In this document: positions 36,635 to 45,131 of the stretch, one piece after another | How positions within the stretch are numbered: the first letter of the stretch is position 1 | Layout: each line of letters begins with the position of its first letter | Assembly (NCBI GenBank): GCA_963757265.1 | Contig: CAVWRA010000012.1 | Span: forward strand, 744,001-808,000 | DNA length: 64,000 bases | Origin: CAIVVT01 sp963757265 | Lineage (GTDB): Bacteria > Acidobacteriota > Terriglobia > Bryobacterales > Bryobacteraceae | Reading direction: 5' to 3' | Notes under the pieces: generated by a model | Seen by the model: only the letters and a program-made list of their open reading frames with translations | Databases searched by the model: none | Told to the model about the DNA's origin: nothing | Translations under genes and position numbers: made by a program

Positions 36635-36690
36635 TCGACAGAATTCGACAGCAGTGTCGAAAAGTGTCGAGAAGTGTCGAATTCTGTCGG
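36635..36690. repeat. Helically phased TGTCGA hexamer array with 15-bp inverted repeat
   Basis: TCGACA occurs at 36635-36640 and 36645-36650; TGTCGA occurs at 36655-36660, 36665-36670 and 36675-36680; TGTCGG at 36685-36690. Each copy starts exactly 10 bp after the previous one. The outer parts form a perfect 15-bp inverted repeat (CGACAGAATTCGACA at 36636-36650, reverse complement at 36675-36689). One helical turn between sites would place bound proteins on the same face of the DNA. Confidence 0.8.
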
Positions 36691-36931
36691 GTGGGTGAAG
36701 GCTCCTCCCCGAGCGGTCGGAGTAGCTCCTATTGCATTTATTTGCAATGGGATAGCCGGAGGATCCGGGAGCCGCCAAGGGGCGCGCAGAGGGCCCCTCA
36801 GGCGAAAACCGGAGTGTCGTGTCGAAATGTCGGATGCGAGGCGGCCGCGGCGGGCCGCGCGAGTGATGAAAAGTGATGAATCGCCCCGGCGAGACACCGG
36901 CCAGGAGTGCCGAAAGAATGCGACCGGTGTC

Positions 36932-38107
36932 CTAGCGCCCCAGCGTCGCCTTGAACCGCGCCGCGTTGCGTCCTCCCGCATCCAGCAAATCCAGCGTATT
37001 GCCGTGGATCTGGTACTGCCTCGTTGCCTCCAGCGCCTTCATGTATTGGGCCTCCACGCCGCCGCCATCCGCGCACGCCATGCGGGTCATCGCCAGCGGC
37101 CCGAAGTGCAGCAGCCGGCCCTCCAGGACGTAGCTCCCGCTGAACCGGTTGCAGCCGGTCCAGCCGGACACGTGGCCCTCGCTCTGCATCCGCAGGCTCG
37201 CTTCGCGCTGCCCCGTTGCGCCGGCAACCGGGTCGTTGGCCAATTCGGTCAGCACCCACGTCGTGTCGAGCAGCGGCGCTGAGGACTCGTTCTGTGACTT
37301 CTGCGCGCTGCCCGCCAGGCTCAGCGCCATGCCGCCGGGCATGTTCACCGCAATGATCGCCGCTCCCAGCGCCCCCGGCGCCGGCTGCGGAATCGCCGAT
37401 GCGGGAACCGCGTCGCACTGGCCCCCCGGCTGCGCTGCCACGACAATCGCAATCCTCAGAATCTCCTTGCCTGTTCCCGTGCTTGCGCCGGCCGGCGCCG
37501 CGCTCTCGAGCGTGCCGGACGCAGTCAGCAGCGCTGCCCTGCCGCCCGAGGTGGCCTCGGCCAGCCGCTCCAGCAGCTTGGGACGCCCGCTCGTCTCCAC
37601 CCCCAACGTGAGCGTCCCGCCGCACGGCTGAAACCGGCCCCGGCCGCGCGTCTGCGTGTAAATGCCCCGCATCCGGTAGGTCCCCTGGGGCACGTACGCC
37701 TGCGGCTCCTGCTTCATCCTGTAGTCAGTCCTCGACCCTCCCGGCGCACGCACCGCCTGGCCCGTTTCGTCCAGCAGTTGCAACGCGCCGTCGCCCGAGA
37801 TGGCGAAGCTTTGTGAGTCGCCCAGGCTCGAACGCAGCACCAGCCGTTCCCCCGCCACCGTCCAGTTCCCGATATCCATCACCCGCTGCCCGCTCGTCTC
37901 AGTCTTCAGGAAACTGCGCTCGCGATAAAAGAACCCATCGGGCCGCAGAGTCACCACCTGCCGCACGCCGCGGCAGTCGGCGCACGGGAGCGCCCCAGTG
38001 AAGGTGGTCAATCCGGCAACTCGAAATTCCTGTCCGCTGGCCGCGGCCAGCAGCGCCAGCGCCACCAATGCCTGGCGCCCCAAGTAGCGGCTGATATCGA
38101 CGTGCAT
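36932..38107 (-). CDS. NlpE-like / META domain envelope protein
   Basis: A 391-residue secreted protein. The ATG at 38107 has GGAGG 7 bp upstream and is followed by a signal peptide (YLGRQALVALALLAAASG). Residues 30-125 resemble the NlpE N-terminal domain: GALPCADCRGVRQVVTLRPD with its CxxC, then FYRERSFLKT and a typical GNWTVAGERLVLR barrel. The last 120 residues are a META/HslJ-type domain (LLDTTWVLTELANDPV, VSGWTGCNRFSGSYVLEGR, LAMTRMACADG). A middle domain (about 160-260) is unassigned. In E. coli, NlpE monitors lipoprotein transport and copper stress and META proteins are linked to acid or antibiotic stress, so envelope-stress sensing is a reasonable inference. No lipobox cysteine is present. 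Confidence 0.8.
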   Translation of the reverse strand: MHVDISRYLGRQALVALALLAAASGQEFRVAGLTTFTGALPCADCRGVRQVVTLRPDGFFYRERSFLKTETSGQRVMDIGNWTVAGERLVLRSSLGDSQSFAISGDGALQLLDETGQAVRAPGGSRTDYRMKQEPQAYVPQGTYRMRGIYTQTRGRGRFQPCGGTLTLGVETSGRPKLLERLAEATSGGRAALLTASGTLESAAPAGASTGTGKEILRIAIVVAAQPGGQCDAVPASAIPQPAPGALGAAIIAVNMPGGMALSLAGSAQKSQNESSAPLLDTTWVLTELANDPVAGATGQREASLRMQSEGHVSGWTGCNRFSGSYVLEGRLLHFGPLAMTRMACADGGGVEAQYMKALEATRQYQIHGNTLDLLDAGGRNAARFKATLGR

Positions 38108-38462
38108 CGAAGGCCTCCGAATCGTTGCCCCGCAGGTGGGTCCATTTTCTCGAGTGGGTCCGCGAGCGACCGCGCCCCGCTTTCCCGCGCCACGGGTCCC
38201 TGACCGCATTGTCACGCCAATTGCGGCCGCGCGGTGCATTGGAAACGCACGCTGCACCGGCGCTCGTGTGCCTTTGTCCCTCCGCCGCTGGTGGCCGAAA
38301 TCCACCGCCGTGGCCGCCTCCGGCCGAAGCGCCGACTGGCGTTCGGCGATTCCAGGCAACTTATGGACTGGCATTCGGATTGCCATACGGCTAGACAACG
38401 ACTGGAGTGAATGAGTTACGATGGTCCGCACCGGCGCGGGGCCATCTGCGCCGCCGTCCGGA

Positions 38463-38491
38463 TTGTAGCGGCGCGGGAAAAGGTGTATAAG
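38463..38491 (+). promoter_or_regulatory. Candidate promoter for the NPNL-repeat protein
   Basis: TTGTAG (38463-38468) and TATAAG (38486-38491) are 17 bp apart. Transcription would start about 165 bp before the ATG at 38664, and the leader contains a perfect stem CCGGCA/TGCCGG with a 5-base loop near 38525-38545. The rest of the 556-bp divergent gap (38108-38663) shows no gene. Confidence 0.45.
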
Positions 38492-38663
38492 AACTAATGT
38501 CGCAAGGGGCCAGGGGAATCGACCGCCGGCAGCCTGTGCCGGTTCTCATTTCCCGTTGGTGTAACTGGGCGCTGGTCAGGAATTTGGCTTCCGCCCTACG
38601 GGGGCCAGACGGCGGTGCGGCCTTTGCTCTCGTCCTGTGTGGTCTAGATACGGAGAACTCACC

Positions 38664-40628
38664 ATGACACTTTCAATCGCTTTTCGACCGGCACTTCGCA
38701 ATTGGCTCTGGGCCTCGGCGGTGCTTCTGCTGTGTGCCTCGAGCGTGGCGCTCTACGGTTTCGACGACAAAGAGAAGAGACCGGCTGAGAAGCCCAAGCC
38801 GGCCGCCAAACCGGCGCCAAAGCCAACCCCGCAGGTGAAATCGTCGGGCGGCGGGAATGCGTCCCCGAGCTACAACAAAACGCCTGTCACGAACCCCAAT
38901 CTCTACAAGCAGCCGGCCACGACGACGACCAATCCCAACTTGAACCGGCCGGTGACCAACCCCAATCTCTACAAGCAGCCGGCCACCACGACGACCAATC
39001 CCAATCTCTACAACCGTCCCGTCACGCCGAACACCAACACCAATCTAAACAACCGGCCGCTCAATACAAATCCCAATCTCACCAACCGGCCCATGACGCC
39101 GAATGCCAACACCAACCTGAACAACCGGCCGCTCAACACCAACCCCAATCTCACCAACCGGCCCATGACGCCGGGGACCTACCGTGCTCCCGTGTTGAAT
39201 ACCACCCGCCTGCCGCAGGGCAGTCAGGTCACCCGCGGCCCGGGCGGGATCACCAACGTCACTACCCGGACCGGCGGACAGTTTCAGATGAACCCCCAGG
39301 GCCGTGTCACCAGCTTCCACGCGCCCAACGGTGGGGCAGTCAATTTCCGTCCCAACGGCGCGCCCGGCGTTGTGCACACCGCCTCGGGAGCGACCATCAT
39401 CCACAACAACTACGGCGGCCGCACGGTCATCGTGAATCGGCCGAACAACACTGTCATCGTCGCCCACCCCGGCGGCAGCGGCTACGTCCAGCGCCCGTTC
39501 GCCGTCGGCGGCCGGCCCTACATGCAGCGCACCTACGTTGTGAATAACGTTCGCTACACGCGGGTCTACACGTCTTATAACTACTACGGCCACTCCTACC
39601 CTTACTACGTCCGCCCGCGCTTTTACCGGCCGGCGTTCTACGGCTGGGCCTTCAGCCCCTGGGCGCGGCCCGTCGCCTTCGGCTGGGGATGGGGCGTCGG
39701 CACGCCCTGGTTCGGCTTCTATGCCGGATTCTGGCAGCCCTACCCGGTGTACCGCAGCCCGGCCTACTGGCTGACTGACTACCTCTTCTCCGCCACCCTC
39801 ATGGCGGCCTACCAGGAGCGTATGGCCGACCAGGCCGGCATCGCCGCCGAGGCCAACGCCGCCGAACAGAACCAAATGATGAGCGACCAGGTGAAACAGA
39901 TGGTCGCCGACGAGGTCCAGCGGCAGCTCGCCCAGGCCCGCGACGAGAGTCAGGCCGCGGCCCAGAATTCGATGGCCCCGCCACCCAGTAACGGTTTGCC
40001 CAGCGCTTTCACCGACGGCGGCCCGCACGCGCTGGTGGTCTACAACGCCCTGGATGTCAACAACGGCGCGGGGGGCTGTCCACTGAGCGAAGGCGACGTG
40101 GTCGCGTTCAACGGATCGCTACCCCAGGGCGCGGACGCGATGAACGTGCGCGTCGTCGCCAGCCGCGGCCAGGATTGCCCCACCGGCAGCACGGTCGCGG
40201 TCCAGCTGGCGGACCTGATGGAGATGGAGAATCAACTCCGCGCCACCCTCGACCAGGGGATGGACAAGATGCAGTCCGATGCCGGCCACGGCGGGTTACC
40301 CGCAGTGCCGTCCAACGCCACCGGCTACATCAATACGGCCGTCGGTTCCGCCGCTCCCCCGCCGGACCCCGACGCCGCGACTGAGCTCAGCAGCCAGGCC
40401 CAGGCCGCCACCCAGGAGGAACAGGCCGTCCTGAACCAGGCCTCCGACACTGGCGGCGGGGAGGCCGCGGCCGGCGGCCCGGCGGTGAGTCTCGGCATGA
40501 CCCTCGATCAGGTGCGTGGCATCGTGGGTGATTTGCGCCTGGTGGCCAACATCGGCAACAAGCAGATCTACCAGGGCGGGGGGTTAAAGATCACCTTCGT
40601 CAACGGCCAGGTCAGCAACGTCGAGTAA
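38664..40628 (+). CDS. Secreted repeat protein with Asn/Pro/Thr-rich and Tyr/Trp-rich regions
   Basis: A 654-residue protein beginning at the ATG at 38664 with a signal sequence (LWASAVLLLCASSVALYG). Residues 30-60 are Lys/Pro-rich, then residues 75-175 contain degenerate tandem repeats of the type NPNLYKQPATTTT and NTNLNNRPLNTNPNLTNRP. A glycine/asparagine-rich zone (QVTRGPGGITNVTTR) and an aromatic stretch near 285-375 (YPYYVRPRFYRPAFYGWAF, WLTDYLFSATLMAAYQERM) follow. The last 45 residues (SLGMTLDQVRGIVGDLRLVA) look like a small SmpA/BamE-type fold. Similar proteins exist in Acidobacteriota without known function. It is probably envelope-associated. Confidence 0.8.
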   Translation: MTLSIAFRPALRNWLWASAVLLLCASSVALYGFDDKEKRPAEKPKPAAKPAPKPTPQVKSSGGGNASPSYNKTPVTNPNLYKQPATTTTNPNLNRPVTNPNLYKQPATTTTNPNLYNRPVTPNTNTNLNNRPLNTNPNLTNRPMTPNANTNLNNRPLNTNPNLTNRPMTPGTYRAPVLNTTRLPQGSQVTRGPGGITNVTTRTGGQFQMNPQGRVTSFHAPNGGAVNFRPNGAPGVVHTASGATIIHNNYGGRTVIVNRPNNTVIVAHPGGSGYVQRPFAVGGRPYMQRTYVVNNVRYTRVYTSYNYYGHSYPYYVRPRFYRPAFYGWAFSPWARPVAFGWGWGVGTPWFGFYAGFWQPYPVYRSPAYWLTDYLFSATLMAAYQERMADQAGIAAEANAAEQNQMMSDQVKQMVADEVQRQLAQARDESQAAAQNSMAPPPSNGLPSAFTDGGPHALVVYNALDVNNGAGGCPLSEGDVVAFNGSLPQGADAMNVRVVASRGQDCPTGSTVAVQLADLMEMENQLRATLDQGMDKMQSDAGHGGLPAVPSNATGYINTAVGSAAPPPDPDAATELSSQAQAATQEEQAVLNQASDTGGGEAAAGGPAVSLGMTLDQVRGIVGDLRLVANIGNKQIYQGGGLKITFVNGQVSNVE

Positions 40629-40960
40629 GAGTTCACTGAGTCCAAACACCGCCGCCGTAAGGTGATTCGACCCCTGCGGCGGCGGACCTGTCTCTACGTT
40701 TCCCCGGTATCATCCCGACGAGGCCAGGTCGCGGCTTCCAATGGGTGCGAGTGCGAACGGAAGCTGCCTGCGCGGCCGGTGCGACGCCCAGTTGCGCCAG
40801 CCCAGCGCGAAAACGCCGCGCCTGGCCGAGCTAAGCCGCGGGCGGTGCTTTTCAGCCAGTGCATTCGCGAGCTCGCCAGAACATCTCCATGTTTTTCAAT
40901 GGCTTGGGATTGGCATCTCGAATGCAACTCCTATTGTGAAAGTTGAATTTGGAGGCCCAT
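40629..40960. other. Intergenic region between two low-complexity secreted proteins
   Basis: 332 bp. CCGCCGCC and GGCGGCGG at about 40650-40685 could form a hairpin with a 20-base loop just after the upstream stop, but no T run follows. GGAGG at 40951-40955 is the ribosome site of the next gene. Nothing else is recognised. Confidence 0.4.
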
Positions 40961-41596
40961 ATGACTCGGACATTGCGGTTCCTTTCCCTCGGCGCGGCAC
41001 TGATGCTGGCGGGTTCGACCGTCGCGCTGGCGGCGACGCGCGGCGGCGGACATTCTTCGGGTGGTGGTGGCGGCCACTCTGGAGGCGGGCACAGCTACTC
41101 CGGCGGCGGACGGTCCTACTCCGGCGGCGGGCGGTCCTACTCCGGCGCAAGCCACTCCTACGGCGCGGGGCGCAGCTACTCCAGCGGCAGCTACTCCAAC
41201 GGCGGCGGACGCGGTTATGCCAGCCGGGGCAACTCGTACGGCGGCGGAGGCGGTTACTCCAGCCGGGGCAACTCCTACGGCGGCGGACGTGGCTACGCAG
41301 CCGGCGGCAGCGCCTGGAACACGGGACGCGGTTACGGTGGCGCAGCCTACGGCGGGCGCGGCTATGGCGCCGGATCCTACGCCGGACGGGGCTACGTCGG
41401 CGGGCGCTTCTACGCCGGCCGGGGCTACTACTGGGGCGGCAGCTTCTGGGCGCGTCCCTACTTTGGCGTCGGGATCGGTATCCCGTTCGGCTATGGCTAC
41501 TACTACAACGGAGCATGCGGCTACTATGACGGCTGGGGCCGCTGGATTCCGGCTCCGTGCTACGACCCCGGCTACAACTCCTATTACGGGCAATAG
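40961..41596 (+). CDS. Gly/Tyr/Ser-rich secreted protein
   Basis: A 211-residue protein starting MTRTLRFLSLGAALMLAGST, a signal peptide, with GGAGG 6 bp before the ATG. The mature chain is built of short repeats such as GGGRSYSGGG, SRGNSYGGG and YGGRGYGAGSYAGRGY, and ends with an aromatic region (YFGVGIGIPFGYGYYYN). A single Cys pair (GACGYY, APCYDP) could make a disulfide. Tyr- and Gly-rich chains of this kind may be surface or matrix proteins, but no function can be assigned. Confidence 0.8.
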   Translation: MTRTLRFLSLGAALMLAGSTVALAATRGGGHSSGGGGGHSGGGHSYSGGGRSYSGGGRSYSGASHSYGAGRSYSSGSYSNGGGRGYASRGNSYGGGGGYSSRGNSYGGGRGYAAGGSAWNTGRGYGGAAYGGRGYGAGSYAGRGYVGGRFYAGRGYYWGGSFWARPYFGVGIGIPFGYGYYYNGACGYYDGWGRWIPAPCYDPGYNSYYGQ

Positions 41597-41808
41597 GCGG
41601 GCCCGCCTGGCGGACTGAGACCGGCGGGTGTGTGGTTGCGGCCGTTACGGGATTACAAGGCGCTCGGCGCTGATTTCACGCTGCCAATACCGTGATTTCA
41701 CCGCGCGAGCGCCATTTTTTTGTTGACACTCAACTCCGCCGCCAAATGCGGCGTTATTACCGTGAGAACAGTGACTTCACCCTGACTCCAAGTCCCGCAG
41801 CGCGATTC

Positions 41809-43209
41809 TCAGGCCATCGGCGGCGCCGGAAACGCGCCCCGCGCCTCCTCGAAACGCACGCCCAACTCCAGGAGCAGTTCCTCGCTCCACGGCCGCCCCA
41901 CCAACTGGACCCCCGCCGGCAGGCCTTCCGCATCCCGGCTCACCGGCACCACCAGGGCCGGCATCCCCAGCAGATTCCAAGGCGAAACCGGCCGGATGGC
42001 GTCCATCAGGCTGATGTCTCCATCGGGGGTTGGAAAAACGCGCTGCAGGTGCGCGAAGGCGGTCACGCCAAAGGCCGGCATCAGCACGACCGGCGTGGCC
42101 CGCATGGCCTCCAGCAACCGGGCCCGCATTTCGTCGCGCCGGCTTAGCTTCAGGCACAGCTCGAGCAGCGTCGGCGCCGACTGGCCCTGCACCGTGTCGA
42201 TCAGTTCCAGGCCCGTCCAGTGGCACTGCGCCTCGCGGCCGCTGATGAGCGCCCGCAGCAGCACAGCCAGCACGTCGACAAAGAAGAAGCGCCACAGCTC
42301 GTGCGCGCCACGCACCAGTTCGAAATCGAAAGGGGTCACCTCCAGCCCCATGTTCTCGAGGATCTGCGCCGCCCGTTGGACGGCCCCGCGCACCGCCGGC
42401 TGGACCGGCGTCTCGCCGCATTGCTCGAGCACGCCCACCCGCCGCGGCAGCGCCGGCGCATCGCCCACGGGCACCGGGGCGGAGAAGGGATCGCCCGGAT
42501 CGTCCCCCGCCAGCACCCGGTACAGCGCCCGCACATCCGCCACCGTGCGCGCCATCGGGCCGCCCACGCCCATGAATCCGGTCGGATGCGCGATCACCGG
42601 CCAGTGGCCTGCGGCGGGCACGCGCCCCGGCGTCGGTTTCAGGCCGCAAATCCCGCAAAAATGAGCCGGTTGGCGGATGGAGCCGCCGCCGTCGCTGCCG
42701 ATGCCCCCGGCGCTGCAAAACGAGGCGATGGCCGCGGCCTCACCGCCGCTCGAGCCACCGCTGGTGCGCTCCAGGTTCCAGGGGTTGTTGGTGCGGCCGA
42801 TATAGCCGTTGTCGGTCTCGTAATTCATCAGGAATTCGGGGCAGCTGGTCTTGCCGGTGATCACCGCGCCGGCGGCCTTGAGGCGCGCCGCGGCCCATGA
42901 ATCCGTCGCGGCGATCTCGTTGCGCCGCAGCAGGCTGCCGGTGCGGGTGGCGTGGCCGGCCAGGTCGAAGGAGTCCTTCAGCGTCAGCGGCACGCCCAGC
43001 AGGGCCGGGATCTCGCCGCCGCGCATCAGCCGCTCCTCGGCCGCCCGCGCGGCCTTCCGCGCCTCGTCGGGAACAAGTTCGATGAACGCGTTGAGGGATG
43101 GGTTCAGGCGCTCGATCTGATGGAGCGTCGCGTCGAGCACTTCAACTGGCGAAACCTGCCGCCGGCGGATGAACTCTGCCAGGCGCACCAGGCTGTGGCG
43201 GATGGGCAT
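41809..43209 (-). CDS. Amidase (amidase signature family)
   Basis: A 466-residue cytoplasmic amidohydrolase. The Ser-cis-Ser-Lys triad is visible: K78 in PLTLKDSFDLAG, the cis serine within RTSGGSSGGEAAAIA (residues 149-163), and the nucleophile S177 in GSDGGGSIRQPAHF. The C-terminal LLGMPALVVPVSRDAEGLPA with GVQLVGRPWSEELLLELG is also typical. It is the same fold as GatA, but no GatB or GatC gene is adjacent, and the sequence looks like a general amide or arylamide hydrolase. It stands alone on the minus strand between two plus-strand secreted proteins; 41597-41808 holds no gene. Confidence 0.92.
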   Translation of the reverse strand: MPIRHSLVRLAEFIRRRQVSPVEVLDATLHQIERLNPSLNAFIELVPDEARKAARAAEERLMRGGEIPALLGVPLTLKDSFDLAGHATRTGSLLRRNEIAATDSWAAARLKAAGAVITGKTSCPEFLMNYETDNGYIGRTNNPWNLERTSGGSSGGEAAAIASFCSAGGIGSDGGGSIRQPAHFCGICGLKPTPGRVPAAGHWPVIAHPTGFMGVGGPMARTVADVRALYRVLAGDDPGDPFSAPVPVGDAPALPRRVGVLEQCGETPVQPAVRGAVQRAAQILENMGLEVTPFDFELVRGAHELWRFFFVDVLAVLLRALISGREAQCHWTGLELIDTVQGQSAPTLLELCLKLSRRDEMRARLLEAMRATPVVLMPAFGVTAFAHLQRVFPTPDGDISLMDAIRPVSPWNLLGMPALVVPVSRDAEGLPAGVQLVGRPWSEELLLELGVRFEEARGAFPAPPMA

Positions 43210-43270
43210 GGTTTCACTCTAACCGACGCCTTCCATCCAGCCCCAGCGAGATTTTTCCGTCGCCACGGGC

Positions 43271-43282
43271 ACCAATATTGGT
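43271..43282. promoter_or_regulatory. Perfect 12-bp palindrome, possible operator
   Basis: ACCAATATTGGT is its own reverse complement and lies in the 121-bp gap between the divergent amidase and DNRLRE-collagen genes. It is 62 bp from the amidase start and 49 bp from the other. The binding protein is unknown. Confidence 0.35.
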
Positions 43283-43330
43283 ACAACCCGATTTGTCTGA
43301 AACGGCAACAGTCGCAATGGGGCTTCCGTC

Positions 43331-44905
43331 ATGTCCAGGCGCGCTTTCCTCCTTCTGACCGCCCTGCTGTGGTCCTATCCCGCTGCCCAAGCCTCGACCG
43401 TCAGCGTCGCCGCGGACACTTATATCGCCTCCACGGCGCGGACGACAAATTACGGCACTGCGACCACCCTGAACGTAGGCGGCGGATCCCTCACGCTGCT
43501 CAGCTTCAACCTGGCCGCTCTGCCCTCCGGGCTCACCTCCGCCAACGTGCAGAAAGCCACGCTCACCGTCTTTGTGAACAAGGTCACGACGGCCGGCGGA
43601 CTGGATTTCCTGCCCATCAACGGCGCCTGGTCGGAGTCCACCGTCACCTGGAGCACCGCCCCGGCGCGCGGAGCGGCATTCTCAAGCGACGTGCCAGTGA
43701 GCGTGGCCAATACGTTTCTCACTGTTGACGTCACGTCGCTGGTGCAGAATTGGCTCTCCGGAACCGCGAGCTACGGCATCGCGATTCGGGCCGCGTCGGC
43801 GCAGTCGTTGACCGTGGTGAGCCTCGATAGCAAGGAAGCAACGGCCACCAGCCACGCCGCGTTCCTGGATGTGACTGTCACCCCCGCCGCCCAGATCGGG
43901 ATCCAGGGGCAAACCGGCCCCGCCGGGCCGCCCGGTCCGCAGGGAGCTCCGGGGCCCGCCGGACCCGCAGGAACCGCGGGCGCGACCGGTCCTCAAGGGC
44001 CTGCCGGTCCGGCCGGCCTCCCGGGACCCGCGACTCCTAACCTGCGCGCCATCGCCCTGTTGAAGTGGTTTCCCACTTACTCCCTCACCTTCTATATCGG
44101 AGCGCAGCCGCGCGGCATTGCCTTCGACGGGGCCAACATGTGGATCACCAGCCCAAGCTCGGCCCTGACGCCGCTGCCCGTGAACGTCAGCATGACATCG
44201 GGCGGAGGCGATTGCGGTCCCGCCGGGTTCTATGGCGTGGCCTTCGATGGGGGCAACATCTGGGTCACCGCTCCCAGCCAGAACAGCGTATACGAAATCG
44301 CTCTCGGAGTTAGCTCCTATTGCCAAACCGGTCCGCCCATCGCCACCGGCAATGGTCCGGCCGGCATCGCCTTCGACGGCGCGAACATCTGGGTCGCCAA
44401 TACCCTCGACGGCACCGTGACCAAGCTGCGCTCGAGCGACGGGACCAAACTGGGCACATTCCCCACCGGCCTCAACCCGTCCGGCATCGCCTTTGATGGC
44501 GCCAACATCTGGGTCGCCAATCAGGGCGCCAACTCCGTCACCGAGTTGCGCGCCAGCGACGGCGCGAACCTGGGTTCCTACTCCACCGGCAGCGCCCCTG
44601 CCGGTATCGCTTTCGACGGCGCCCATATGTGGGTGGCCGCGGGAGGCGGCGTGGTCGAGCTAAGGGTTGCCGACGGCGCCAATCTCGGTTTCTACCCCAC
44701 CGGCAGCGGCGCCACGGGAGTGGCCTTCGACGGCGCCAACATCTGGGTCACGAACAGCGGAAGCAATACCGTGACCGTGCTGCGCTCGAGCAACGGCACA
44801 AACCTGGGCTCCTATCCAGCAGGCAACGCCCCCGGCGGCATCGCCTTCGATGGCGCCAATATGTGGGTGCTCAATACGGCCGACGGCACCGTGACCAAGT
44901 TCTAG
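43331..44905 (+). CDS. DNRLRE - collagen-like - beta-propeller secreted protein
   Basis: A 524-residue modular exported protein. After a signal peptide (RRAFLLLTALLWSYPAAQAS), residues 22-185 form a DNRLRE-type adhesion domain (VSVAADTYIASTARTTNYGT, VDVTSLVQNWLSGTASYGIA). Residues 193-236 are a collagen-like Gly-X-Y tract (TGPAGPPGPQGAPGPAGPAG and more). Residues 245-524 are repeats of about 41 residues, each with GIAFDGANIWVAN, forming a YncE/NHL-type propeller. The collagen tract probably acts as a rigid spacer holding the propeller off the adhesion module, and the protein is likely on the cell surface. Confidence 0.85.
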   Translation: MSRRAFLLLTALLWSYPAAQASTVSVAADTYIASTARTTNYGTATTLNVGGGSLTLLSFNLAALPSGLTSANVQKATLTVFVNKVTTAGGLDFLPINGAWSESTVTWSTAPARGAAFSSDVPVSVANTFLTVDVTSLVQNWLSGTASYGIAIRAASAQSLTVVSLDSKEATATSHAAFLDVTVTPAAQIGIQGQTGPAGPPGPQGAPGPAGPAGTAGATGPQGPAGPAGLPGPATPNLRAIALLKWFPTYSLTFYIGAQPRGIAFDGANMWITSPSSALTPLPVNVSMTSGGGDCGPAGFYGVAFDGGNIWVTAPSQNSVYEIALGVSSYCQTGPPIATGNGPAGIAFDGANIWVANTLDGTVTKLRSSDGTKLGTFPTGLNPSGIAFDGANIWVANQGANSVTELRASDGANLGSYSTGSAPAGIAFDGAHMWVAAGGGVVELRVADGANLGFYPTGSGATGVAFDGANIWVTNSGSNTVTVLRSSNGTNLGSYPAGNAPGGIAFDGANMWVLNTADGTVTKF

Positions 44906-45131
44906 CACTCGAACTCAGAACGGGGAATCGGTTGGCCCGCGAGCCGGACAGGCGCCCGATCTGGAAAGGCCGATTCTCCCTCCAATTAGACGCCGCGGCG
45001 AATTCGTTGCCCGTCTCGAACAAAGGTTCAACGAGCGGCCAGCGAAAATACGCCCGGCTGTGGCCTGCCATCGACCGATTATCGCGTCTCATTTTGCTCA
45101 TCGTCTGCACATCCGGGTTACGATCTTAAAT

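Larger units (their letters stand above)
36209..36931. other. Repeat-rich convergent intergenic region
   Basis: This 723-bp stretch lies between the converging ends of prmA and the NlpE-META gene. It holds a 77-bp imperfect hairpin element (36327-36403), a helically phased hexamer array (36635-36690) and a hairpin at 36727-36752 (TCCTATTGCA and TGCAATGGGA around TTTATT). Further TGTCG motifs lie at 36815-36833. The part at about 36525-36560 reads, in one frame, FCETKPISNN, a phrase I recall from spurious proteins predicted in intergenic repeats of other phyla. No genuine gene is supported. Confidence 0.6.

Noticed and set aside
36239..36778. Several small open frames in the repeat-rich gap
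   Set aside because: They lie on repeats and hairpins, on both strands, without ribosome sites or family features.
38880..39180. Tandem DNA repeats as a possible array element
   Set aside because: They are in frame and encode the NPNLYKQP-type protein repeats; copies are degenerate.
43910..44040. CRISPR-like short GC repeats
   Set aside because: The periodicity is that of coding Gly-X-Y collagen triplets, with no spacers.
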